Source: Thalassobellus sediminis (lineage in GTDB: Bacteria; Bacteroidota; Bacteroidia; Flavobacteriales; Flavobacteriaceae). Taken from it: 64,000 nt of DNA. Below, in pieces: positions 1 through 9,192 of the stretch; the first letter of the stretch is position 1, and each line of letters opens with the position of its first letter. A program made the position numbers and the translations under genes. Where the stretch lies: NCBI RefSeq assembly GCF_044386045.1, contig NZ_JBISCD010000040.1, forward strand, positions 434,001 to 498,000, read 5' to 3'. The notes under the pieces are model-generated. The model was given only the letters and a program-made list of their open reading frames with translations, made no database searches and was not told the DNA's origin.

Positions 1-2350
1 CTAATACTCTGTATCTATTTATTTGATAGGTTGTTGTAGGCTCAAAAATTGTTCCATCAGAAAAAAGATAATTTGTTTCACTATCTAAGTCCGCAGGGTT
101 AATAAATTGCCCTCCAGCACCTGTCCCTTCAATTGTATAGCCACTTGTTACACCAGTAGCATAATCACGGTAATAATAATTACCATTTTGTGTAGAGGTT
201 ATAATATACTGGTTATCTTTATCAATAAACACATACGTTCCATCACCACCTGTAGGCGATGAAGATTCGTTTATACCTGCAGCAGCATTATTTATAAATT
301 GTGACCCATTATCTTGAGCTCCAGCTAAAAACTTCACATTAGCTACTTCCTGTCCTATTGAACCATGATAAAATTGTAACGTATTATAATTTTTATTTCT
401 GGCAGTTATAGATGGTGTTCCTGATAATGAAGTGGCATAATATACACCTCCATCATTTCCATTTACAGCTTTTGTTGGATCAGATGGATCAAAAACAAAA
501 GCATGATGGTCAGGATGAACCTCACTCAAACCTGTACTAGAATAATATTCTGCAATTTGTACCCAAGTATTTCCTGAATCAGACGACCTAAAAAGATCAA
601 TTCCTCCTGCATAGACAATAGCATCATTTGTTGGGTCTACCTCTATAGTTAAATTATAATACCCTTGTCCATTTGTAAAATCATTTTGATCAATCCCTGT
701 ATCAAGATCTACAGGTAAAGGTAAATTCGTTGTTGTTGCAAAAGCATCATCCGTATGTATAATTTTAACCGGAGCAGTTTCTGATAAAGTTTCAGCTAAA
801 ACATATAAAGTTGATGCATTTGTTCCTGAAACTGCAATTTCTGTACGCTGACCAGAAGGAACTTTATACTTCAGTGTAAAATTAACACCATCAGAAGATG
901 ATAAAATCTCACCTCCACCATCTGTAAAAACATCTGTGGTTGCAGCAACCCAAACGGTATTATCTGCACTTATTTCTATATCATTTGGTTGAAGTTGATA
1001 ATCATTACTGTTTGAAGAAGATAATAATGGTATTTTAGACCAATTAGAACCACTATTTGTAGATTTATACAAACCAAATTCTTCTGGTCCTAATAAAACA
1101 CTTGGACTTGCTTTTCCATAAAAAGAAGAACCAGCAGCTACATAAACTTCACTATTTCCGCCTCCAATATCTCTAACTATTACATCATTTATATGTTGTA
1201 CTCCAGATCTTGCAGTGTAACCAGAGTAATTTGCATAACCATTTATAGAAACATTTACACCACTTCCTAATTGGTCAATAATAGTTTGTCCGTCTTCCAT
1301 TGATAGCATTAAAGAAGGAATTGTTACCGAATCTCCTTGCGCACCTGCAGACATTATACTCGGACCACCAGCAACATTATTAACAACAATAACTGCGACT
1401 GCTCCTGCATTTTGAGCATTCAATACTTTTTGTGAAAAATCACAAGTTCCTCTATATAAAATAGCTATATTTCCATTAATAGCTCCTGCATTTACAAAAG
1501 CATTACAAGCTTCATTAGGTGCAGCAGTACCATCATCGGCAAGGACTAAGCTTCCTGATATTGGTGTTAAGCTTTCACCAAAAGCGGCTCTAATTCCAAA
1601 ATAATCGCCAGCAATACCAGATGGACTATTAACTGCTACTCTTGCACTGCTTGGATTAAAAGACCCTGGAATTACAGCAGTATTTCCATTAGGTCCTCCA
1701 AAAACTTTAGACCAGCTTGTACCTCCATTTGTAGATTTCCATACTCCATTACCATTTACACTACCTTGAACATACGATTCTCCTGTTCCTACATAAAAAA
1801 CCATTGGATTGTTTGGATCATAAGTTATACAAGAAATAGCTAGGTTATTAGGGATATCAACTTCCGACCAAGGAGAAAGAGAAGATGTTATATCATTATT
1901 TACCCATAAACCACCGCTAACACCTCCAGCGAATACTCTTTTATTTGTAGCATCATTCGGATCAAACATTATAGCTCTAGTTCGTCCTCCTACATTATCC
2001 GGACCTCTTTCTTCCCAGTTATTTAATTTTTCACCTGGTACTTTTGAAAATGAAGCTTGTTCTTTTAGTTTTTCTTGAAGTTGAAATAGTTTTTCAGGCT
2101 CTGGTGCTCCAATTGCAGGGTTCATTGTAAGATCCCACATTCTTTCTGAATACTTATTAGGAGGTAATCTTTTTGCTTTTCTTTCTTTTTTTGAAAGCAT
2201 TAAAGTCTCCTTAAATGGGCTGTTTTTTAAAAATTCTTGATGCTGTATTCTTAACTCAGCAATATTATTTGATTCTTCTGACCTACTAAGAAATAAGACA
2301 ATAGTTAATACAAATAACACCCCTAAAAAGGAAAATAATATCTTTCTCAT
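1..2350 (-). CDS. Secreted beta-propeller protein with inserted PA domain (3' end beyond the window)
   Basis: This reading frame stays open from the ATG at 2348-2350 to the left edge, giving 783 codons without a stop, so the C-terminus lies outside the window. The first 22 residues are one hydrophobic segment after a basic MRK, fitting a signal peptide or membrane anchor. From about residue 130 the protein has sortilin/BNR-type propeller repeats (recurring VYKSTNGG- and SGNTW-like stretches and phrases such as DPNNPMVFYVGTGES). A protease-associated (PA) domain of about 130 residues, roughly 245-375, interrupts the repeats (motif GTCDFSQKVLNAQNAGAVAV). Such proteins are usually exported and often end in a T9SS sorting domain, which cannot be checked here. 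The function is probably adhesion or extracellular hydrolysis, and no catalytic motif is visible in the part present. Confidence 0.8.
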   Translation of the reverse strand, partial: MRKILFSFLGVLFVLTIVLFLSRSEESNNIAELRIQHQEFLKNSPFKETLMLSKKERKAKRLPPNKYSERMWDLTMNPAIGAPEPEKLFQLQEKLKEQASFSKVPGEKLNNWEERGPDNVGGRTRAIMFDPNDATNKRVFAGGVSGGLWVNNDITSSLSPWSEVDIPNNLAISCITYDPNNPMVFYVGTGESYVQGSVNGNGVWKSTNGGTSWSKVFGGPNGNTAVIPGSFNPSSARVAVNSPSGIAGDYFGIRAAFGESLTPISGSLVLADDGTAAPNEACNAFVNAGAINGNIAILYRGTCDFSQKVLNAQNAGAVAVIVVNNVAGGPSIMSAGAQGDSVTIPSLMLSMEDGQTIIDQLGSGVNVSINGYANYSGYTARSGVQHINDVIVRDIGGGNSEVYVAAGSSFYGKASPSVLLGPEEFGLYKSTNSGSNWSKIPLLSSSNSNDYQLQPNDIEISADNTVWVAATTDVFTDGGGEILSSSDGVNFTLKYKVPSGQRTEIAVSGTNASTLYVLAETLSETAPVKIIHTDDAFATTTNLPLPVDLDTGIDQNDFTNGQGYYNLTIEVDPTNDAIVYAGGIDLFRSSDSGNTWVQIAEYYSSTGLSEVHPDHHAFVFDPSDPTKAVNGNDGGVYYATSLSGTPSITARNKNYNTLQFYHGSIGQEVANVKFLAGAQDNGSQFINNAAAGINESSSPTGGDGTYVFIDKDNQYIITSTQNGNYYYRDYATGVTSGYTIEGTGAGGQFINPADLDSETNYLFSDGTIFEPTTTYQINRYRVL

Positions 2351-2368
2351 GTTGCTTTTTTTATTTAC

Positions 2369-2376
2369 CAAATATA
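2369..2376 (-). promoter_or_regulatory. -7 promoter element of the propeller gene
   Basis: On the minus strand this reads TATATTTG, an exact match to the Bacteroidota TAnnTTTG -7 element. Its G lies 19 nt before the ATG at 2350, which predicts a very short leader. Confidence 0.5.
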
Positions 2377-2469
2377 CATTTTTAGCAATAAAAAATTAAA
2401 ATTTTTTAAAAATTTACAACAAACACTTACATTTTTAAATGTTTATACAAATTTACATTCCACTTTGTA

Positions 2470-3810
2470 TCAAATACTTATTCCTTTTATTTTCTTATAA
2501 TCTAAAATAGCTTTGCTGTCTGACAACAAGGACACATAATAACACACACTAGATAAACGTTCGTACAAGCTATTACTGTTAGTGTTTATAGACTTTGGCA
2601 AACCTTTTATAATGAGTTTGTCGTAATTGGAAGCGGTATTATTAAAACAATTATTCACAGCATTGGTATAGGTGCTTAACAGCGTATTTATAACGCCGTA
2701 GCCAGCAATTTCTTTATCGACCACCTCGGTAGACTGGTATATGTTTTCGATACTAATTTTTAGAATATCGTTTATTTGTGCTTCGTATTTACTTTTATCG
2801 AGTAAAGCACAATCGAACTCACCTTTTAAGATAGCATCTTCGTGCTGCATAAAAATTTCGACAGCCTCGTTTATTAGGGTTCCAATAGCAAGAGCTCGTA
2901 AATACCCAATACGGTCTTGTTTGGTAGAAAGTGCATAATAGTTTTCGGGTTTAATGGTGTCTCTTATTATTTTAGATAAATATTCTAGGGCAAATTCTTC
3001 TTGAATGAGTCCTAGGTTAATACCATCTTCAAAATCGATGATGGTATAACAAATATCGTCAGCCGCTTCTACTAAAAAAGCTAACGGATGACGTGCATAA
3101 CTAATATCCTTTTCACTTCGTTTTGATAAACCTAGTTCGTTTGCTATATCTATATAAGCATCTTTTTCACTTTGAAAAAAGCCATATTTTTTATCGGCAA
3201 TATGTGTTGTTGGTTTTTTAGGCAAGGACTCTTTAGGGTATTTTGTAAAAGCTCCTAGTGTTGCGTAACTTAAACGCAATCCGCCTTCGCGTCCTGCTCT
3301 ACTTTCGGTTAAAATTTTAAAGCCGTTTGCATTCCCTTCAAAATCGCATAAATCTTGATATTCTTTATCTGTTAATTTTGCTTTATATTGGCTTCCTGAT
3401 CCTGTTTTAAAAAACTCACCAATGGCTTTTTCTCCTGAATGTCCGAAGGGTGGGTTTCCAATATCGTGTGCTAAAGCCGCTGCAGCAACAATAGCTCCAA
3501 AATCGTTTGCTTGATACCCAAGAGCACTTTGTAAATGCGGATGTTTTTCTAATAATTTTTTTCCAACCAATCGCCCTAGAGAACGCCCTACAACACTAAC
3601 TTCTAAACTATGAGTTAAGCGCGTATGCACAAAATCGGTTTGAGATAATGGAATAACCTGCGTTTTATCTTGTAAACTTCTAAACTCTGACGAAAAAATA
3701 ATTCTATCATAATCAACTTCAAATCCTAAACGTGTTTCGTCTTGTTCTTTTCTAATACGTTTATTGGTATCGCCAAAACGTTTTAAAGATAATAGTTGTT
3801 CCCAGTTCAT
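2470..3810 (-). CDS. dgt: Deoxyguanosinetriphosphate triphosphohydrolase (dGTPase)
   Basis: The 446-residue protein belongs to the HD-domain dNTP triphosphohydrolases, which hydrolyse dGTP (or other dNTPs) to the nucleoside and triphosphate and so help control dNTP pools. The metal-binding HD signature is visible: His67 in RLTHSLEV, His115-Asp116 in LAHDIGNPPFGHSGE, and a late Asp pair at 251-252 (EAADDICY). The N-terminal EFRSLQDKTQV and the C-terminal helical region fit the family, as does the length. The start is ATG 3810. The gene is divergent from the phosphate island, 183 nt away, and shows no Pho repeats in its own orientation. The nearby ribonucleotide reductase genes belong to the same area of metabolism but are not linked to it in an operon. 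Confidence 0.93.
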   Translation of the reverse strand: MNWEQLLSLKRFGDTNKRIRKEQDETRLGFEVDYDRIIFSSEFRSLQDKTQVIPLSQTDFVHTRLTHSLEVSVVGRSLGRLVGKKLLEKHPHLQSALGYQANDFGAIVAAAALAHDIGNPPFGHSGEKAIGEFFKTGSGSQYKAKLTDKEYQDLCDFEGNANGFKILTESRAGREGGLRLSYATLGAFTKYPKESLPKKPTTHIADKKYGFFQSEKDAYIDIANELGLSKRSEKDISYARHPLAFLVEAADDICYTIIDFEDGINLGLIQEEFALEYLSKIIRDTIKPENYYALSTKQDRIGYLRALAIGTLINEAVEIFMQHEDAILKGEFDCALLDKSKYEAQINDILKISIENIYQSTEVVDKEIAGYGVINTLLSTYTNAVNNCFNNTASNYDKLIIKGLPKSINTNSNSLYERLSSVCYYVSLLSDSKAILDYKKIKGISI

Positions 3811-3891
3811 AGTAAATTATTAAGAGTTGCAATATAATAAAGCCTTGCTTTAAAATTTAACTTAAACAATCAAAATTTAAATACCGACCAG

Positions 3892-3969
3892 TTAACATTA
3901 AGGTAACATTTTAATTATAAACCATTAACCTTTTGGTAACACACACCTATTTATTAATCTTTTTCTTTG
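3892..3969 (+). promoter_or_regulatory. Pho-box promoter P1 (stand-alone carboxypeptidase-like domain gene)
   Basis: Direct repeats of the TTAACAT type lie at 3892-3898 (TTAACAT), 3903-3909 (GTAACAT), 3925-3931 (TTAACCT) and 3936-3942 (GTAACAC). All are on one 11-bp phase, with the unit at 3914 degenerate. A TTTCTTTG -7 element follows at 3962-3969. The C of the last repeat is 29 nt before the G of TTTG, and the ATG at 3994 is 25 nt after that G. A repeat covering about -37 to -31 in place of a -33 element is how PhoB-type activators bind. Confidence 0.75.
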
Positions 3970-3993
3970 TTGTGTTGTTTATTAGCATATTAC

Positions 3994-4377
3994 ATGAAAC
4001 ATTTATTATACATTTCTATATTTCTTATTACTGCTTTTTCTTTTGGGCAAAACACAGGTTTAGTTGTTGGTAAAGTACTAGATAAAGAAATGAATGACGC
4101 TCCTTTAGTACTTGCTAATGTTTCTATTAAAGGGACTTCTATAAAATCTGAAACAGACTTAACAGGTTTATTTGTTATTGAAAATTTAGAAGCCGGAGAT
4201 TATACTTTAGTTTGTAGCTTTGTTGGTTATGAATCTCAAGAAATGAACATTCATGTTGATTCTATGAATCCTGCAGAAGTAAAATTATCGTTAGCTGCTA
4301 GCAGCATTTCTTTAGACGATTTAGCTCTAGTTATGGCAAGTGCAGACTCTGACACTAAAACAAGTTCTGCTCAATAA
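3994..4377 (+). CDS. Exported single-domain carboxypeptidase-regulatory-like protein
   Basis: The start is ATG 3994 (MKHLLYISIF); an upstream TTG in frame overlaps the promoter and is rejected. The product is 127 residues: a signal peptide to about residue 19, then one CarboxypepD_reg-like beta-sandwich (about 23-115, with VSIKGTS, LEAGDYTL and FVGYESQE), then a short Ser/Asp/Thr-rich tail. It closely resembles residues 1-115 of the TonB-dependent receptor encoded next (shared phrases AGDYTLV and SFVGYE), so it looks like a duplicated receptor N-terminal domain without plug or barrel. It has its own Pho-type promoter. A role as a periplasmic partner of the receptor is inference; it could also be a truncated duplicate still being transcribed. 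Confidence 0.8.
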   Translation: MKHLLYISIFLITAFSFGQNTGLVVGKVLDKEMNDAPLVLANVSIKGTSIKSETDLTGLFVIENLEAGDYTLVCSFVGYESQEMNIHVDSMNPAEVKLSLAASSISLDDLALVMASADSDTKTSSAQ

Positions 4378-4540
4378 GCAAGTTAATTCATAACTTTTAT
4401 TCTTAGTTGTTTTTAAGTCTACAGAAAAATATAATTCATTTTCTAGATATACTTTTACGCTCTTTACTTTCCTAACATCTTGTATTAAAAATCATTTTCG
4501 ATTCTTAATGTTAATTAATTGTAACCAACAGGTAAATCAA

Positions 4541-4629
4541 GCAACATTTAGATAACATTTATCTAACACTTTTATTACAGTTCTTTAATCTACAGGTAAC
4601 ACTCTTTTTACAATGCTGTGGTTTCTTTG
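4541..4629 (+). promoter_or_regulatory. Pho-box promoter P2 (TonB-dependent receptor operon)
   Basis: This is an extended array on one 11-bp phase: GCAACAT 4541, ATAACAT 4552, CTAACAC 4563, weaker ATTACAG 4574 and TTAATCT 4585, and GTAACAC 4596. TTTCTTTG lies at 4622-4629. The repeat-C to TTTG-G distance (29 nt), the 19-nt gap before the octamer and the 25-nt distance from G to ATG (4654) all match P1 exactly. The six-unit array suggests several PhoB dimers bound side by side. Confidence 0.78.
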
Positions 4630-4653
4630 CACCAAGAAATTACAAAAAAACTA

Positions 4654-7497
4654 ATGAAAAAATTTATACTATTATTTATACTGTTTACTGCAACATTAAC
4701 GTATGCTCAAAACACGGGTTCTGTAACAGGAACACTAACAGATAAAGAATATAACAATGAACCACTTGCCTTTGCTAATGTTTTAATTAAAGGTACAACA
4801 ACAGGAACAACTTCAGACTTTGATGGCTTATATAGTTTTGAAAATCTTGACGCTGGAGATTACACTTTAGTATATAGTTTTGTAGGCTACGAAACTCAAG
4901 AAATTACTGTAACAATAGTTGCCGGAAAAGCAATAGAGGTTAATGTATCAATGGCTGCAAGTGCTGCGTCTTTAGATGAAGTTGTTATAACAACTACGAC
5001 TAAAAGAGAAAGTGAAACGGCTTTATTATTAGAACAAAAGAAAGCTGTTGAAATTAAACAAAGTATTGGAGCTGTAGAATTATCTAAAAAAGGAATTAGT
5101 GATGCAGCAGGAGCTGTTGCTAAAATTTCTGGAGTATCAAAACAAGAAGGTTCTAGTAATGTTTATGTACGTGGTTTAGGTGATAGATACCTAAATACTA
5201 CAATGAATGGTTTATCATTACCATCTAACGATGTAAGTAAAAAGAATATTGATTTAAATTTATTTGCTTCAGATGTTATTGAAAACGTATCGATAAGCAA
5301 AGCCTATTCTTCAAAGTTTTATGCCGATTTTGCTGCAGGAAATGTAGATATCTCTTCAAAAGACTATTCGGGTTCTGGTTTCTTTGATTTTGGAATTGGA
5401 TCTGAAATAAACACAAATGCTGTTGGAAAAGACTTTGTAAGAAGCGAAGGTACTGGTCACTTTGGATTTTACAATAGATATGAGCACAATCCATTTGCTG
5501 TAATACTATCTCATGGTTTCGATCCTGTAGATGCTGGAGCTCCAATAAACACAAATTTTGGTGGATCTTTTGGAAAGTCATTTGATTTTAAAAACGGATC
5601 TAAACTTAGCTTTTATGGTACAGGATCTTTTGAAAACGATTATCAATACAGAAAAGGATCTTCAATAGATTACACCAATGTAGAGAAAAAAGCTTTTGAA
5701 CAAGCTGAAGAGTTTGAGTACGGAACAACAACAACCGCTATGGCTTCTATTATTTACAAAATAGATACTAGTAACACCATTAAATTTAATTCGTTATTTG
5801 TTAATAGTTCATCAGATAAAGTTGGATATTTTGGTATTGATGGTAAAGGAAGAAATAGAGATGCTATTGCCAATACAGACGAAGGCTTTTACCAACAAAA
5901 CATTCAATTTAATGAAAACTTAATTTATGTTAACCAACTTATTGGAAAACATAGATTTGATAAAATAGATGTTGATTGGGGATTTGGTCACAACTTTGTT
6001 GATGCACATGAACCAGACAGAAAACGTTTAAGTTTTGAAAATTATCAATTTGCTTTAGATAACGACCCTGCTACAAACCCTATTTTTTATAGTAATGTAG
6101 ATTTTGACAACCAACGTTATTTTCAGAATATTCAAGATGAAGAATTAAACGGTCGTTTAAACTTAGCTTTCAAAGCATCAGAAAAAACTAAAATAAATGT
6201 TGGATATAACGCTAGAACAAAAGAACGTCGTTTTGACAATATTAGATACGGTTATGATATTATAGACAACAGTGGTATTGAAAACGTTAATAATTTAAAC
6301 AGCTTTTTTACCCTAGATAATTTAAACCTTACTAGTAATGAAGGTACATACGAAATAAAAGTTATAAAACCTGCACCAACTTTAAGTAACACTAACAGAC
6401 CTGGTTTATCTGAAAACACGTATAAAGGAAAATTAGATATATATGCAGGTTATTTAAATGCCGAAGTTAATTTAGGCGAAAAATGGTTAGTAATTCCAGG
6501 TTTAAGATTAGAATCTTTCCAACAATATATTGAATACGATGTTATTAATTTAGGTGTAAATGGTAACAGTAGTGTAGCCGCATCAGATGTATTGTATTTA
6601 CCTAGCTTAAGTATTAAACATGCTTTAAACGACGATCAAAACTTACGTTTTTCTGCAAGTCAAACTATTTCATTACCAGAATTTAAAGAAGTTGCTCCTT
6701 TTGTTTACGAAAGTGTATCACAACGTATTGGTGGTAACCCGGATTTATTAGGGCAGAAAGAAGGAGAAACTTATACAAATGTAAAAGACGTGTCTTATTC
6801 AAAAATTTTAAACCTCGATTTAAAATACGAATGGTTTGTAACAAAATCTGAATTAATTGCGATAAGTGCATTCTACAAACAAATAGAAGACCCTATTAAC
6901 CAAATTGTAGCATTTGATGCAACAGGAACACAACGTTTCTTTAGAACAGGAAATAAAGCTCAAATATATGGTATTGAAGCTGAAGTTAGAAAAAACATTA
7001 TCACTAATGAAGATGATGAAACAGAACTTTCATTTGGCATTAATGCTACATACATGCATACCGAACAAGATTTATATTCTGATATAGTTGGTAGTAACTT
7101 TAATGTAAGTTTTGTTGAAGAGAAAGAAGAGTTACAAGGAGCTTCTCCACTAATTGTTAATGCAGACATTAGCTATTCTCCTAAATCTTTTGAAAACTAT
7201 AAACCTATTGCAACTTTAGCTTTCTCTTATTTTTCAGATAGAATTGATGCTTTAGGCTCTGGACAATTAGGTAATGTTATAGAAAAAGGTATTCCAACTT
7301 TAGACTTCATATTTAAAAACACCATAGGTAAAAAATTTGAAATTAATCTAGCTGCTAAAAACCTTTTAAATCCAAGTATAAAATACATAAGGGAAACTAC
7401 TCAAGGTGATATTATTGTAACATCTCCAAACGGAAAAGATGTTTCTAATTATAAAAAAGGAATGAATATAGGATTACAATTAAAATATAAATTTTAA
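4654..7497 (+). CDS. TonB-dependent outer-membrane receptor of the phosphate island
   Basis: The product is 947 residues from ATG 4654 (MKKFILLFIL); an in-frame GTG at 4618 lies inside the promoter and is rejected. Order of domains: signal peptide to about 18 (TYAQ), CarboxypepD_reg-like domain to about 115, a plug domain (about 120-250, with the motif VYVRGLGDRYLNTTMNGL), then a 22-strand-type barrel ending in a C-terminal aromatic (LQLKYKF). It therefore takes up a ligand across the outer membrane with TonB energy. The ligand cannot be read from sequence. The Pho-type promoter and the neighbouring phosphate porin and transporters argue for phosphate, an organophosphate or another phosphorus source. 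No SusD-like partner follows; a surface lipoprotein does. Confidence 0.88.
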   Translation: MKKFILLFILFTATLTYAQNTGSVTGTLTDKEYNNEPLAFANVLIKGTTTGTTSDFDGLYSFENLDAGDYTLVYSFVGYETQEITVTIVAGKAIEVNVSMAASAASLDEVVITTTTKRESETALLLEQKKAVEIKQSIGAVELSKKGISDAAGAVAKISGVSKQEGSSNVYVRGLGDRYLNTTMNGLSLPSNDVSKKNIDLNLFASDVIENVSISKAYSSKFYADFAAGNVDISSKDYSGSGFFDFGIGSEINTNAVGKDFVRSEGTGHFGFYNRYEHNPFAVILSHGFDPVDAGAPINTNFGGSFGKSFDFKNGSKLSFYGTGSFENDYQYRKGSSIDYTNVEKKAFEQAEEFEYGTTTTAMASIIYKIDTSNTIKFNSLFVNSSSDKVGYFGIDGKGRNRDAIANTDEGFYQQNIQFNENLIYVNQLIGKHRFDKIDVDWGFGHNFVDAHEPDRKRLSFENYQFALDNDPATNPIFYSNVDFDNQRYFQNIQDEELNGRLNLAFKASEKTKINVGYNARTKERRFDNIRYGYDIIDNSGIENVNNLNSFFTLDNLNLTSNEGTYEIKVIKPAPTLSNTNRPGLSENTYKGKLDIYAGYLNAEVNLGEKWLVIPGLRLESFQQYIEYDVINLGVNGNSSVAASDVLYLPSLSIKHALNDDQNLRFSASQTISLPEFKEVAPFVYESVSQRIGGNPDLLGQKEGETYTNVKDVSYSKILNLDLKYEWFVTKSELIAISAFYKQIEDPINQIVAFDATGTQRFFRTGNKAQIYGIEAEVRKNIITNEDDETELSFGINATYMHTEQDLYSDIVGSNFNVSFVEEKEELQGASPLIVNADISYSPKSFENYKPIATLAFSYFSDRIDALGSGQLGNVIEKGIPTLDFIFKNTIGKKFEINLAAKNLLNPSIKYIRETTQGDIIVTSPNGKDVSNYKKGMNIGLQLKYKF

Positions 7498-7543
7498 ACA
7501 CAAACAATTAATAACAATAACAAAAAAATAAAACTTAGAAACG

Positions 7544-8761
7544 ATGAAAAATAATTTATTATTAGGATTAGCAATTACAGCTTTGCTTTTTAACTCTTGC
7601 TCTACAGATGACACTGCAGATATTAATATCACAGACAACAGCGTCATTAATAACACGACTACCAATAATGGTGGAGGAAACGGAAATTCTGATGAAGAAA
7701 TAGCCATTAATGCTGCTGAATATTCTTCAGATTTAACTTTAGAAGCTAACAAAACGTATACAATAAGTGGTCCTGTAATTTTAGCTGATGGTGCTAATTT
7801 AATTATTGGCGAAGGTGTAACTATTAAAGCTGTAGCAACCGGAGCTGATGTATATATAGCAATCTCACAAGGAGCACAAATTATTGCTAACGGAACAGCT
7901 GCAAATCCAATTGTAATGACATCTGGATCTGCAAATCCTGCTGCTGGACAATGGGGTGGATTAATTTTATTAGGAAAAGCACCAATTAATTCTGTAACTG
8001 GTAGTGCAACATCTACTTCTGAAATTGGAAGTTTACCTTATGGAGGTACTGATGCTTCAGATAGCTCAGGAATTTTACGCTATGTACGTGTAGAATACTC
8101 TGGTGGAGCTGCCGATGGATCTTCAGAAAACAACGGAATCTCATTTTACGGAGTTGGTGCAGGAACAACTGTTGATTATATTCAAGCATATGAAGGTGCT
8201 GATGATGGTGTTGAATTCTTTGGAGGTACTGTTGAAGTTAATCATGTAGCAGTTATTAACTGTCAAGATGATTCAATAGACTGGACAGAAGGATTCTCTG
8301 GTTCTGTAACAAACGCATACGTAAAACATGGTGCAGACCACGATAAAGCATTTGAATGTGATGGTTATAACACAGATATAGGAAACTTATCAAGCCCAAA
8401 ATTCTGGTCTAAACCAACTGTAAAAGATGTAACTTTAGTTGGCTTAGGTAATACAGCTGGAACTGAAGCTATTCGTTTAAGAGCAGGTACTCAAGGCCTT
8501 TTTGATAATATCTTAATTCAAGGTTTTGAAGAAGGTTTCGATCTTGATGGTGATGCTGGTGCATCTAGCGATAACCCAACTGGTACTGGAGTAATAAATG
8601 GTGATTTAGATGTTACTAACGTAACTTTTACAGATGTTACTACTAAAATGAAAAACGATACTGGTGAAACTTTTACTGAAGCTGATTTTATTTCTGGAGA
8701 TGGATTAGCTACTGGTACAGATTATGCTACTTGGGGAGCAAGCTGGACTGTTGGAAATTAA
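7544..8761 (+). CDS. Surface-type lipoprotein, probable beta-helix fold
   Basis: The 405-residue product has a lipobox (LLFNSC, Cys20) followed by STDDT, an acidic stretch like the lipoprotein export signal that sends Bacteroidota lipoproteins to the cell surface. The body (about 60-400) is Gly/Asp/Thr-rich with short repeated beta units (YTISGPVILADGANLIIGEG, SGSANPAAGQWGGL, YEGADDGVEFFGGTVEV), typical of right-handed beta-helix proteins. The gene lies 46 nt after the receptor gene with no terminator between, so they are probably co-transcribed from P2. It may take the place of SusD as a ligand-capturing lid or be a surface hydrolase; no catalytic motif is recognised. An intrinsic terminator closes the operon. 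Confidence 0.75.
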   Translation: MKNNLLLGLAITALLFNSCSTDDTADINITDNSVINNTTTNNGGGNGNSDEEIAINAAEYSSDLTLEANKTYTISGPVILADGANLIIGEGVTIKAVATGADVYIAISQGAQIIANGTAANPIVMTSGSANPAAGQWGGLILLGKAPINSVTGSATSTSEIGSLPYGGTDASDSSGILRYVRVEYSGGAADGSSENNGISFYGVGAGTTVDYIQAYEGADDGVEFFGGTVEVNHVAVINCQDDSIDWTEGFSGSVTNAYVKHGADHDKAFECDGYNTDIGNLSSPKFWSKPTVKDVTLVGLGNTAGTEAIRLRAGTQGLFDNILIQGFEEGFDLDGDAGASSDNPTGTGVINGDLDVTNVTFTDVTTKMKNDTGETFTEADFISGDGLATGTDYATWGASWTVGN

Positions 8762-8781
8762 TTTTAGAACCCATTATAAAC

Positions 8782-8814
8782 AAAAAAAGCATCCCAAATG
8801 GGATGCTTTTTTTT
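8782..8814. terminator. Bidirectional intrinsic terminator
   Basis: A perfect 8-bp stem AGCATCCC/GGGATGCT (8788-8795 with 8800-8807) has an AAAT loop, an A-tract before it and eight Ts after it. It can serve the lipoprotein gene on the plus strand and the convergent MORN-like gene on the minus strand. Confidence 0.9.
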
Positions 8815-8828
8815 ATGCTTCATTTTGC

Positions 8829-9179
8829 TTAAAAATCATTTCCGCCTTTGGCGTCTGTTTCTTTTAAACCAGCAATAACATTAGCGTTATAATCTACTTC
8901 TTTAATGGTTTCATTTGTATAATAGAACCACTTGCCGACTTTTTTACCATTATCATAATTTCCCGAAATTGTTTTTTTACCTTCTGCGTTAAAACTTAAC
9001 CATTCGCCTTGTAATTTACCATCTGTAGTGTAAGACCCTGTTTGACTTACTTCTCCATTGTCATGATAATAAACAACATCAATTAAATTGGTTTCTTTAT
9101 TAAGTTTTAAATCTCTCTTTTGCTGAGCAAAAGATACCACAGTAATTAAAAAGGTAAAAAATAAAATAAACTTCTTCAT
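8829..9179 (-). CDS. Small exported MORN-repeat-like protein
   Basis: ATG 9179 (MKKFILFFTF) gives 116 residues; the longer frame has an atypical start upstream of the -7 element and is rejected. A signal peptide ends near SFAQ (about residue 18). The mature part holds YwqK/MORN-type beta-hairpin repeats (GEVSQTGSYTTDGKLQGEW, KKTISGNYDNGKKVGKWFYY, ETIKEVDY). Some relatives are labelled antitoxin YwqK-like, but the function is unknown and no toxin gene is adjacent. The gene lies inside the phosphate island on the opposite strand, and TTAACAT-like units occur upstream (see 9193-9262), so Pho control is possible but not shown. Confidence 0.8.
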   Translation of the reverse strand: MKKFILFFTFLITVVSFAQQKRDLKLNKETNLIDVVYYHDNGEVSQTGSYTTDGKLQGEWLSFNAEGKKTISGNYDNGKKVGKWFYYTNETIKEVDYNANVIAGLKETDAKGGNDF

Positions 9180-9192
9180 AATTATGGGGGAT

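Noticed and set aside
3967..3993. Longer start (TTG) for the stand-alone carboxypeptidase-like domain gene; similar longer starts at 4618, 9537 and 10815
   Set aside because: All four lie in or next to the TTTG -7 elements of promoters P1, P2, P4 and P5, so the codons would not be transcribed or would be at the extreme 5' end; the later ATGs begin proper signal peptides or membrane segments.
5276..5581. Minus-strand frame of 101 codons opposite the TonB-dependent receptor gene
   Set aside because: Shadow of the receptor gene; Gln/His/Leu-rich composition typical of an antisense frame. The same applies to other antisense frames in nrdA, gltB, fbp and the large surface protein.
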